DNA from: Chitinophaga pinensis
Lineage (GTDB): Bacteria > Bacteroidota > Bacteroidia > NS11-12g > UBA9320
Length of the DNA: 36,981 nt
Direction of reading: 5' to 3'
Assembly (NCBI GenBank): GCA_945897885.1
Contig: CAMDGU010000029.1
Span: 1 to 36,981, forward strand
Shown: positions 6,560 to 14,371 of the stretch, one piece after another
Numbering within the stretch: position 1 is the first letter of the stretch
How the letters are laid out: each line of letters begins with the position of its first letter
The notes under the pieces: model-generated
What the model saw: the letters and a program-made list of their open reading frames with translations, nothing else
Told to the model about the DNA's origin: nothing
Databases searched by the model: none
Translations under genes and position numbers: made by a program

Positions 6560-9262
6560 ATGAATCGTTTATACTCTGTTTGTTTAATATTTTGTGCCTT
6601 TTCGTTTAGCAGTTTTGGTCAACTCACCGAAGTTAAGGTTAAAATTATTGATAATCTTCAAAAATATTCAGACCCAAGATTGTCTAAAAAATCAGCATCT
6701 AATCCTAAAAAGTGCGGTAATGATACAATTGAATATGCAAGAAGAAAAGCATCGGCATTTAATACTATAAGTATTCGGAAGAATTATTCTTTAGGCCAAA
6801 TTTATGGTGCTCCGCAAGATATAACAGTTTATGGTTTTACATTTTATGCATGGGCAGTGGCCACACCTCCAACAGACAAAACAATTAGACTAATCTGTAA
6901 TATTTATAAAGCAGGCACCGATTCATTGCCAAGCGGCAGCCCTTTAAGAAGTGATACTATTACAGTAGATTCAACCTTTGGAGGCGGAGTATTAACAAAG
7001 CTTGAAAAGAGGGCTACTTTTAAATCTCCTATTACCGTAAATTATCCCTATATACTTACTGTTGAATCAGACAGTTCATCGCTAAGTGCAGGATTGGTAG
7101 CCAATAGCTGGAGTGCTAAAGACGGGGATAGAGCCAATTTGCTTTGTGGCTCGGTAAGTGGTAAGTGGTATAGAGGCTTGAGTTTAAATATTGGTGGAGT
7201 AACTCTTGATGGCGATATGCAATTTTATCCGCATGTCAGCTATAAGTTTGGCACCGATTTTAAGGTACCTGATTGTTTTGATTTTAAAGATTCGGCCCGT
7301 TTTAAAAACGATAATTTGAATAATGTATCGGGTAGTGATTTTTATAGTTTATATGCATTTTATAATATTGACCAATACACACACAGATGGAATTATGGCG
7401 AAATGCCTTGGGATTATAATTCGACAAATGGAATTTACAAATACAATGGCAAAGGGAATTTTAAAATACGATTAATAACAACTTTATATCAATATCGTGG
7501 CAATAACCCATGTATCGATACCACTGAGAAAATTCTTTATTTCAGACCGAAAAATCCTGTAGCAATAAGTAATATTAACATTTGCCGAGGTGATGTAGCT
7601 GATATAAAAGTAGAATCGGATACAGGTACTATAATTAAATGGTTCAGAAATCCTGCAGGCAGTTCGGTGCATACCGGAGGAAATTATAATCTTGGAAAAA
7701 TACAAAAGAATGACACCTTTTATATCAAAGCCTACAATTATGCTTGCGAAAGTGGGTTTACAAAACTCATTGTCACATTAAATGATTACCCAAGTCACCC
7801 TCAAGTAAGTGATGATAGTATTTGTTTAAATGCAAAAGCAAATCTTGAGGCAAAGAGCAGTATTGGTAATACCGAGTGGCACAAAGACAGCACATTTTTA
7901 CCATTTTATACAGGTAATGTTTATCAAACCGGCAGTTTATCAAAGGACGAAACTTTTTTCGTGAGAGCTAATAATAATGGGTGTTATAGCCCATATTTTA
8001 AGACAGTTACTGCCTATGTCGACAATAGTTTTGCCCCAGAGGAACCAATAGTTTCTAATGATACCATCATTTGCTTACGTCCTATTGGCAAAGCTATATT
8101 GAAAGCTTTTAGTAAAGCTAATGATTCATTAAGATGGTATAATGTGCCAAGCGGAGGAACGAGCATAAAAGGAGGAAAAACATTTTCGTTTACGCCTACG
8201 GGCACAGGGATATCTACAATTTATGTAGAGGCACAAAAATCAACATGCGCCAGTTCTCGTTTAGGTATTAAAATAACTGTCAGTGATTATCCTTCGTTTT
8301 CCCAAGTTATTAATGATGAAAGATGTAAAGGCGATACGGCTCAGGTAGGAGCAATTCTTTCAAATATTGGAACTGTAAACTGGTATGGTTCAGTTACTGG
8401 TGGAACTGCAATAGACAAAGGATCTGTTATAAGATATTACACTGCTAAAACAAAAAATTTATATGCAGAGGCTGAAGCTAATGGGTGTATAAATCCAACA
8501 AGGAGTTTAGTAAATATCAAAATAAATGCATACGATTCGATAACAAAAATTGATGCACCGATTGTATGTGGAAATGCTAAAGTTACTTTAAAGGTTACTG
8601 CAGGCACTAATGTTGTTAAATGGTTTGAGGATGAAGCAGCTACTAAGATACTTACTACCAGTGCGGCATATACCACCCCTAAGTTGTTGGTTTCTACAAA
8701 TTACTATTTTACAGTTGAGAAGAATGGATGCAAAAGTCCTATAAATTCAGTATTAGCTGAAGTATTGCCTTTACCTGTGGCAGGTTATAATTATAATTTA
8801 ATAACTGGGCATAAAATTAGTTTGGTTCCTTCCTTAACAAGTGGAGTAACGTATAAATGGAAAATGGGTGATGGCAATACCTACACAAGTAAATATGTAA
8901 CACATAAGTATGCAGTATATGGAACATACAACATAAAACTTATTGTAAAAAACATTACGAGTGGTTGTACTGATAGTACCAGTCAGGATGTGTTGTTTGA
9001 TTTTTCAGGAATAAAGCCTATTTCAAAACAGTCAATTTTAATTTCTCCAAATCCTGCAACCCAAAAATTTACAGTAAAGGTAAGTTCAGAATTGGCCAAG
9101 GGAAAGCTTACTATTTTTAGTGTGGATGGTAAACAGGTATTTCAAAAAAATATGGAAGGGGAAAGTGAAATGGAAATTAGTGAAAATCTTAAGTCGGGAA
9201 TGTATATTATCAAGGTAGAAGCCAACCATAAAGTTGGAGTGGAGCGTTTAATAATAAACTAG
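6560..9262 (+). CDS. Large secreted protein with Ig-like repeats, PKD domain and T9SS type A tail
   Basis: A 900-residue secreted protein. The signal peptide is MNRLYSVCLIFCAFSFSSFG, cut before Q. An N-terminal part of about 330 residues with aromatic beta-strands is unrecognised. From about 340 to 740 come five Ig_7/CHU-like repeats, each with an early Cys, a W-[FYH] strand (KWFRNP, EWHKDS, RWYNVP, NWYGSV, KWFEDE), a strand ending in YV or YY and a late GC. A PKD domain follows (YKWKMGDGNTYTSKYVTHKY). The last 75 residues, from ILISPNPATQKF to the end, are a type A sorting domain. Likely displayed at the surface by T9SS, with a role in adhesion; ligand unknown. It converges with the next gene with 5 bases between stops. 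Confidence 0.85.
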   Translation: MNRLYSVCLIFCAFSFSSFGQLTEVKVKIIDNLQKYSDPRLSKKSASNPKKCGNDTIEYARRKASAFNTISIRKNYSLGQIYGAPQDITVYGFTFYAWAVATPPTDKTIRLICNIYKAGTDSLPSGSPLRSDTITVDSTFGGGVLTKLEKRATFKSPITVNYPYILTVESDSSSLSAGLVANSWSAKDGDRANLLCGSVSGKWYRGLSLNIGGVTLDGDMQFYPHVSYKFGTDFKVPDCFDFKDSARFKNDNLNNVSGSDFYSLYAFYNIDQYTHRWNYGEMPWDYNSTNGIYKYNGKGNFKIRLITTLYQYRGNNPCIDTTEKILYFRPKNPVAISNINICRGDVADIKVESDTGTIIKWFRNPAGSSVHTGGNYNLGKIQKNDTFYIKAYNYACESGFTKLIVTLNDYPSHPQVSDDSICLNAKANLEAKSSIGNTEWHKDSTFLPFYTGNVYQTGSLSKDETFFVRANNNGCYSPYFKTVTAYVDNSFAPEEPIVSNDTIICLRPIGKAILKAFSKANDSLRWYNVPSGGTSIKGGKTFSFTPTGTGISTIYVEAQKSTCASSRLGIKITVSDYPSFSQVINDERCKGDTAQVGAILSNIGTVNWYGSVTGGTAIDKGSVIRYYTAKTKNLYAEAEANGCINPTRSLVNIKINAYDSITKIDAPIVCGNAKVTLKVTAGTNVVKWFEDEAATKILTTSAAYTTPKLLVSTNYYFTVEKNGCKSPINSVLAEVLPLPVAGYNYNLITGHKISLVPSLTSGVTYKWKMGDGNTYTSKYVTHKYAVYGTYNIKLIVKNITSGCTDSTSQDVLFDFSGIKPISKQSILISPNPATQKFTVKVSSELAKGKLTIFSVDGKQVFQKNMEGESEMEISENLKSGMYIIKVEANHKVGVERLIIN

Positions 9263-9277
9263 GAACCCTAATTTATT
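9253..9277. terminator. Hairpin shared by two convergent genes, containing both stop codons
   Basis: AATAAACTAGG (9253-9263) and CCTAATTTATT (9267-9277) pair with one mismatch and a 3-base loop. The TAG stop of the plus gene (9260-9262) and the TAG stop of the minus gene (9268-9270) both sit in the stem. AT-rich flanks on both sides would allow weak bidirectional termination, but there is no run of T. Confidence 0.45.
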
Positions 9278-11778
9278 AAGTTAAATTCACCATTAATACT
9301 ATGCCTTTGATTATCACAACCAATGTAATTTAATGTATAAATGTAAGCCCCGGCTTGGCTCATCGCTCCATTTACAATACCATCCCAATTTTCACTAGGC
9401 GAATTGGCTTCAAATAACTTTTCTCCCCATCGGTTAAAGATCAAAAGGTTATAGTATGACTTAATATCTTGAAATTTATTATCAGGAAATAATTCATTAA
9501 GTTCATCTCCATTGGGCGTAAAGGCATTAGGCACAAAAATAGCATTTGGCAACGCATTAGGGTTTTTAGTTACTTTATGATAAACAGTATCCAGACAACC
9601 ATTAGTGTCGGTAACAATTACATTGTATATGCCACCTTCTTGTATCTTTATAGTTTTACCAAAACCCCCCGTATTCCATAAGTAAGAAACATTCTCAGAA
9701 GCCGTTAAATCTAAAATAGAGGAGGTACATGCCACCGTATCTCCAATGATAGAGCTGATATTTTCCGGATAATTAATAATCATAATACTATCTGATTCAA
9801 AGCATCCTTCATCACTTTTAATAGTTACTTTAATTTTTCCGGGAATGGTATAAGAGGTTTCTCCGCTGTAACTGCCATTATTCCAATAATAGCTTTTAAA
9901 AGGTTTATTCGTTTTTATTTTAAAATGAAATGGCCCACAAAAAGAGGTGTCGTTACCAATCTCAATGTCAGGGTCAAAATTTGATAGAATAGCAGTATCA
10001 CTAGCATAACAAAGGCCGTTATTAATATTTACCCAATATGCCCCGGGAGTGGATGTGCTTATTTGCTTGGTAGTTTCACCCGTATTCCACAGATAGTTGT
10101 AATTCGAAATTTTTGCATCAAATGCAGCTTTAAACCCAATACAAACTGCAGTATCCAACAGGTTTATCTCTGGAGGTTTTACAAAAATAGCTTCAATGGT
10201 ATCCGTTCGTTTACAATTGTTCTGATTAGTAATTGTTACCCAATATTTGCCCTCTTTTGCAATATTGACTGAGTTTGATTTGGTAGTATTGTTCCATAAG
10301 TATGATTTGTAAATATTAGGAATGGAAAAAGTTATTGGAACAAACGTTTTATTGCATTGAATAGTATCTTTTCCGGCATTAAAGACCGACTCATCAAAAA
10401 TTACTGAGATGGTATCTTTTGCTACACATGGGTTACTAATAACAGTAGCTATATAAGTCCCGGTTTTATTTACTGTAATAGTTTGAGTTGTTTGACCGGA
10501 GTTCCAACCAAATTGACTTCCGGCATTTCCTGCATCTAATTTTAAAGAGGCCGATTGGCAAAAAATAGTATCCCTACCCAAATTTACCTTTATATTATCT
10601 TTAATGGTAATAATGTAATCGAAGGTATCGATGCATACCGTGTTTATAGCAATTAATGTAACCTTATAGGTTCCTGCTTTGCTGTAGGAGTATGTTGGGG
10701 ATGTTTTGTTACTGGTGTCTGAATTTATTCCAGAAACCCCAAAGTCCCAATGGTACCTTATAGCACCACTGCTTTGATTTGCAAAATAGGCATTTGTATT
10801 AGTACAATTTGTTTTGGCTGTGGAGAATACAGATACTACCTCAAAAACACAATTTGCAGCGTTAAATTGGTAATCACGTTTGGTTTCACCAATTAAAACA
10901 CCATTTCGATATTCTTTCACTTTTATCCCCACTACAAATTGTCCACTTTGAGTTGGAGTAACGGTTAATCTACCGGTTAATTCATCTATTTCCAACAGTG
11001 GATTACCACCCATTTCGTCAGCCTGACTGTAAGGTGAAATCCATCTAACCAATCTATTGCCACTAAGCGGAAAAACGGGAGTGCCCTGTCTGATATCGCC
11101 AAAATCAGGTCTTGGCCTACCATTAGAGGCTCCATAATAGGGAGTATATAATTCATATACTAAGGAATCTCCATCGCTATCCGTAGCAGAGTGGTCAAAA
11201 GTAAAAGGTGCATTGAGGCATAAAAATATTGGCGGTCTGGATTTAAATACCGGGCTGCTATTTACCCCAATGGTTGATTCAGGTTTTATTTCGGTCCAAT
11301 ATGTGGCACCAGTTGAGCCGGGTGAATTAATATTTTCGATTATAACATTGCGGCAGCAGCGTTCAAATGAAATAATATATCCATTTGATAATTTTGGTAA
11401 CACCAAGTTCACATCATATATATACAAATCAACACATACATCGGGTGAATTTTTGATGCATTTATAGGCATTGGCTGAAACTCTTATCGGGCTTTGGCGT
11501 GAAACTTCTTTGCACAAATTCTTTAAAAGACTTCCTGACTTGGCATTAAATACATTAATTAATGCGGTAGCATCGTCTAAAATTGATTGTGTTTTACCAT
11601 CCTTACAATCTAAAAAAAGAGAAAGTCTTACCGCATAAGTAATATCGCCATTTGAGGCTTTTGACACATATTTATAGGTTATTTCACCTCCAACTATGTG
11701 AGAAGCTGAAGACCAGAGACTGGAAACGAGTAACAAAAAAAGAAGTCCCTTTTTCAATGGAAAATTTAAGTAGCCCAA
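9268..11778 (-). CDS. Large secreted PKD/Ig-like protein with gliding-associated (type B) T9SS tail
   Basis: A protein of about 830 residues. The N-terminus carries a signal peptide (core GLLFLLLVSSLWSSAS) followed by SHIVGGEITYKY, the usual opening of a Bacteroidota family of secreted proteins. Near residue 335 is a PKD domain (YHWDFGVSG, YSKAGTYKVTL). Five repeats with an LWNTGxTT-type strand and a closing G-x-Y-x-V follow. The last 90 residues, with FVPNAFTPNGDELNE and IFNRWGEKLFE, are the CHU_C/gliding motility-associated type B sorting domain. It is probably a surface adhesin secreted by T9SS. Two TTG starts are possible, at 11778 and 11757 (TTG-AAA-AAG, a better signal peptide start); no ATG is available. 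Confidence 0.85.
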   Translation of the reverse strand: MGYLNFPLKKGLLFLLLVSSLWSSASHIVGGEITYKYVSKASNGDITYAVRLSLFLDCKDGKTQSILDDATALINVFNAKSGSLLKNLCKEVSRQSPIRVSANAYKCIKNSPDVCVDLYIYDVNLVLPKLSNGYIISFERCCRNVIIENINSPGSTGATYWTEIKPESTIGVNSSPVFKSRPPIFLCLNAPFTFDHSATDSDGDSLVYELYTPYYGASNGRPRPDFGDIRQGTPVFPLSGNRLVRWISPYSQADEMGGNPLLEIDELTGRLTVTPTQSGQFVVGIKVKEYRNGVLIGETKRDYQFNAANCVFEVVSVFSTAKTNCTNTNAYFANQSSGAIRYHWDFGVSGINSDTSNKTSPTYSYSKAGTYKVTLIAINTVCIDTFDYIITIKDNIKVNLGRDTIFCQSASLKLDAGNAGSQFGWNSGQTTQTITVNKTGTYIATVISNPCVAKDTISVIFDESVFNAGKDTIQCNKTFVPITFSIPNIYKSYLWNNTTKSNSVNIAKEGKYWVTITNQNNCKRTDTIEAIFVKPPEINLLDTAVCIGFKAAFDAKISNYNYLWNTGETTKQISTSTPGAYWVNINNGLCYASDTAILSNFDPDIEIGNDTSFCGPFHFKIKTNKPFKSYYWNNGSYSGETSYTIPGKIKVTIKSDEGCFESDSIMIINYPENISSIIGDTVACTSSILDLTASENVSYLWNTGGFGKTIKIQEGGIYNVIVTDTNGCLDTVYHKVTKNPNALPNAIFVPNAFTPNGDELNELFPDNKFQDIKSYYNLLIFNRWGEKLFEANSPSENWDGIVNGAMSQAGAYIYTLNYIGCDNQRHSINGEFNLIN

Positions 11779-11901
11779 ATGTATGGTTGATATTTATATA
11801 ATCCTAAAAAGCACGTAAATAATAAGTATAGAGTTAAACCATTTTCCCCGCTTTTTGTTTTTGTTTAGATATCACAAAGTCATAAAACTAATATTGCACT
11901 A

Positions 11902-12360
11902 ATGTTATTGACTCTAAATTTTAAAGAAACACTACTTAATGATTGCAAAAAAGTACTTAATGAAAGGCTAGAGAATGCAAATAGTGCAATGCAAGCCGCC
12001 CAAGAAGCGGCTAACGGAGAAGAAAAAAGTAGTGCCGGTGACAAATATGAAACCTCAAGAGCTATGGGCCATCGCGATAGAGATATGTATGCCAGGCAAT
12101 TGCTAGAGGCTAAGAATGAACTTCAAAAGCTTGATAAAATAAAACTTGAATCCTCAGAATTTATAAAAACCGGGTCATTAATTGAAATAGGAAATACATT
12201 ATATTTCATAGCAACGGGATTAGGGAAATTGGTAATATCGGATATGATGGTAATTGTTATTTCTAAAGAATCACCCTTGGCAAAAAGTATTTTTGGAAAA
12301 AAAATAAACGATGAGATTTTTTTTAATGGAAAAAAATTAAAAATAGATAACGTGGTTTAA
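11902..12360 (+). CDS. GreA/GreB-like transcription factor homologue
   Basis: A 152-residue protein with a Gre-type layout. Residues 1-90 are a predicted helical hairpin (long charged helices around a turn near GEEKSSAGDKYETSRAMG). Residues 95-152 resemble the Gre C-terminal FKBP-like domain: GSLIEIGNTLYFIATGLG, then ISKESPLAKSIFGKKINDEI and a final strand FFNGKKLKIDNVV, matching the Gre pattern SPLG.AL.GK..GD.V. Gre factors enter the RNA polymerase secondary channel and stimulate cleavage of backtracked RNA through acidic residues at the coiled-coil tip. The tip here has E, E and D but not the usual Gre D-x-x-E-N-A-E-Y sequence, so function may differ. Homologues are sometimes misnamed 3-oxoacyl-ACP synthase. 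It lies upstream of the rimP operon with its own start. Confidence 0.65.
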   Translation: MLLTLNFKETLLNDCKKVLNERLENANSAMQAAQEAANGEEKSSAGDKYETSRAMGHRDRDMYARQLLEAKNELQKLDKIKLESSEFIKTGSLIEIGNTLYFIATGLGKLVISDMMVIVISKESPLAKSIFGKKINDEIFFNGKKLKIDNVV

Positions 12361-12409
12361 TTAAAAGTAAATAGAATCCAGATAATTTCAGCAAATAGCC
12401 GTTACTCTT

Positions 12410-12440
12410 TTTGTTAAAACTAAATAAAAGGCTATATTTG
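12410..12440 (+). promoter_or_regulatory. Promoter of the rimP-nusA-infB operon
   Basis: TTTG at 12410-12413 and TATATTTG at 12433-12440 match the Bacteroidota housekeeping promoter TTTG-N19-TAnnTTTG exactly, including the 19-base spacer. Transcription should begin near 12446, about 48 bases before the rimP start. It is the best promoter match seen in the window. Confidence 0.75.
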
Positions 12441-12460
12441 CACCGAAATAGAGGATGTTA

Positions 12461-12485
12461 AAGAGGGGATAGATTCCCCTTTTTT
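12461..12485 (+). terminator. Attenuator-like terminator hairpin in the rimP leader
   Basis: AAGAGGGGA (12461-12469) and TCCCC (12475-12479) with the following T form a GC-rich stem around the loop TAGAT, followed directly by six T. It lies between the promoter and the rimP start at 12494, so it would end transcription early unless overcome. This is the arrangement of an attenuator, or a terminator answered by the NusA encoded downstream; the regulatory role is inferred. Confidence 0.6.
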
Positions 12486-12493
12486 GTTGAAAT

Positions 12494-12955
12494 ATGGTTA
12501 ATCTAATATCTAAATTAAAACAATGGTCTACGGATTTCCTTGAAGGGTCTGATGAATTTTTAGTAGATATTGAAAATAAACCGGGTTCAACGAAATATAG
12601 AGTTTTGGTTGATGGATTGGAAGGGATAACTATAAAAAGATGTGCAATGATTAGTCGTTACATTTCAAAGCAAATAGATGAAGATTTGAGCTTTGATGAG
12701 GATGATTATTTTACATTTGAAGTCTCCTCACCAGGTGCTGACCGGCCATTGAAATTACCAAAACAATATTACAAACACATCGGTCGTGAATTGGAAATTG
12801 AAACTTTGGACGAACAAAAGTTCACAGGGATTTTAAAAACAGTTGACGATGGGAAAATTTCTATTGCTTCCCAAGTTTCAAAAAAGGAAACGTTGGATGT
12901 TGATATAGAATTTAAGAATATAAAAGAATCAAACGTTATAATATCATTTAAATAA
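12494..12955 (+). CDS. rimP: Ribosome maturation factor RimP
   Basis: A 153-residue protein matching RimP, needed for assembly of the 30S subunit. The N-terminal alpha/beta domain contains LVDIENKPGSTKYRVLVDG and a helix with CAMISRYISKQID, followed by the family signature YFTFEVSSPGADRPLK (Y-x-L-E-V-S-S-P-G-x-D-R-P-L). The C-terminal SH3-like domain has the usual FTGILK strand. Length is normal. It begins the operon rimP-nusA-infB, with nusA starting 12 bases after its stop, and is preceded by a consensus promoter and an attenuator-like hairpin. Confidence 0.95.
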   Translation: MVNLISKLKQWSTDFLEGSDEFLVDIENKPGSTKYRVLVDGLEGITIKRCAMISRYISKQIDEDLSFDEDDYFTFEVSSPGADRPLKLPKQYYKHIGRELEIETLDEQKFTGILKTVDDGKISIASQVSKKETLDVDIEFKNIKESNVIISFK

Positions 12956-12967
12956 AGAATAAAAGAG

Positions 12968-14206
12968 ATGAGTTTAGGAATTGGATTAGTTGAATCGTTT
13001 TCGGAGTTCAAGGAATTTAAGAACATTGACCGTGCCACCATGATTCGCGTTATGGAAGATGTGTTTAGAAGTATGCTAAAAAGACGCTATGGAGATGATA
13101 GTAACTTTGATGTAATTGTAAACGACAAAACGGGGGATGTGGAAATATACCAACGACGCCTTATTGTGGATGAAGGAGAAGTGGAAAGTGATATTTCTGA
13201 AATTTCATTATCAGATGCTCGTAAAATGGAGCCCGATTTTGAATTAAATGAAGAAACCTATGAAGAGGTTACGATGGAGGCTTTTGGACGCAGGTCCATC
13301 TTGGCAGCTCGTCAAACCCTTATTTCAAGAATATTAGAACTTGAAAAAGATGAGGTTTATAAAAAATACAAAGACCGAGTAGGTGAAATAGTGACAGGCG
13401 AGGTTTACCAAATCTGGAAAAAGGAATTAATGGTATTGGACGACGAAGGCAATGAGTTAATACTTCCTAAAGGCGAAATGATACCACGCGATTTTTACAA
13501 AAAGGGAGATACCTTAAAAGCCATAGTATTGCGTGTGGAAATGAATAATGCGTTGCCAAAAATCATTTTATCACGTACAGCTCCAATTTTCCTTGAACGA
13601 CTATTTGAATTGGAAGTTCCTGAAATATTGGATGGTTTAATCACCATTAAAAAAGTGGTTCGTGAGCCGGGTGAAAGAGCAAAAGTGGCGGTAGAAAGTT
13701 ATGATGACAGAATTGATCCGGTTGGAGCGTGTGTTGGTATGAAAGGTTCACGTATTCATGGCATCGTAAGAGAATTGCGCAACGAAAATATTGACGTAAT
13801 AAACTACACAACCAACACTCAATTATTTATTACCCGTGCTTTAAATCCTGCAAAAGTTTCTTCTATCAACATAGATGAAACAACCAAACGTGTAGCCGTT
13901 TATTTACCGTCTGATCAGGTTTCATTAGCTATTGGTAAAGGTGGATTTAATATTAAATTGGCAGGTAAACTTGCCGGTTATGAAATAGACGTTTATCGTG
14001 AAGATTCAGAGGAGGAATACGATGTAGATCTTGAAGAATTTAACGACGAAATAGACGAATGGATTATTGAAGAATTGAAAGGAATAGGTTTGGATACTGC
14101 AAAAAGCGTATTAGCAATATCTAATGAAGATTTAGTTCGCAGAACCGAATTGGAAGAAGAAACCATCGTTGAGATTAAAAAAATACTGGAAGCTGAGTTT
14201 AGTTAA
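12968..14206 (+). CDS. nusA: Transcription termination/antitermination factor NusA
   Basis: A 412-residue NusA. The N-terminal RNA polymerase-binding domain (about 1-125) includes MEDVFRSMLKRRYGDD; the S1 domain follows (GEIVTGEVYQIWKKELMVLD, about 138-200), then two KH domains with DRIDPVGACVGMKGSRIHGI and VSLAIGKGGFNIKLAGKLAG. An acidic linker leads to a short C-terminal helix-hairpin-helix-like segment (ELKGIGLDTAKSVLAIS). The length fits Bacteroidota NusA, which lack the two full acidic repeats of E. coli NusA. NusA binds elongating polymerase and promotes pausing, hairpin termination or antitermination. Position between rimP and infB is the widely conserved order. Confidence 0.95.
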   Translation: MSLGIGLVESFSEFKEFKNIDRATMIRVMEDVFRSMLKRRYGDDSNFDVIVNDKTGDVEIYQRRLIVDEGEVESDISEISLSDARKMEPDFELNEETYEEVTMEAFGRRSILAARQTLISRILELEKDEVYKKYKDRVGEIVTGEVYQIWKKELMVLDDEGNELILPKGEMIPRDFYKKGDTLKAIVLRVEMNNALPKIILSRTAPIFLERLFELEVPEILDGLITIKKVVREPGERAKVAVESYDDRIDPVGACVGMKGSRIHGIVRELRNENIDVINYTTNTQLFITRALNPAKVSSINIDETTKRVAVYLPSDQVSLAIGKGGFNIKLAGKLAGYEIDVYREDSEEEYDVDLEEFNDEIDEWIIEELKGIGLDTAKSVLAISNEDLVRRTELEEETIVEIKKILEAEFS

Positions 14207-14268
14207 TGGATAAGGATTTGATTATTATTCAATAACTGAAACCAAAACTCAAAAACCAAAATGAGATT

Positions 14269-14310
14269 ATGAAAGCGAATAAATTAAACAGAAGGACTAT
14301 GGCCATATAA
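14269..14310 (+). CDS. Possible 13-residue leader peptide before infB
   Basis: A 14-codon frame (MKANKLNRRTMAI, stop TAA) lies in the gap between nusA and infB and runs into the left arm and loop of the hairpin at 14289-14327. Ribosomes translating it would open the hairpin, so it could act as a leader peptide. It may also be a chance frame; there is no independent evidence for translation. Confidence 0.2.
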   Translation: MKANKLNRRTMAI

Positions 14311-14335
14311 GGAAATGCGTCCTTCTGCAAGTTTT
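14289..14335 (+). promoter_or_regulatory. Hairpin in the nusA-infB gap
   Basis: CAGAAGGAC (14289-14297) and GTCCTTCTG (14319-14327) form a perfect 9-base stem. The 21-base loop contains the palindrome TATGGCCATA (14298-14307). GCAAG-free spacing of a few bases leads to TTTTT at 14332-14336, so it looks like a weak terminator or attenuator inside the operon, 36 bases before the infB start. Confidence 0.45.
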
Positions 14336-14371
14336 TAAAAATAAGAATATTAAAAAGGGACAGAACAGAAG

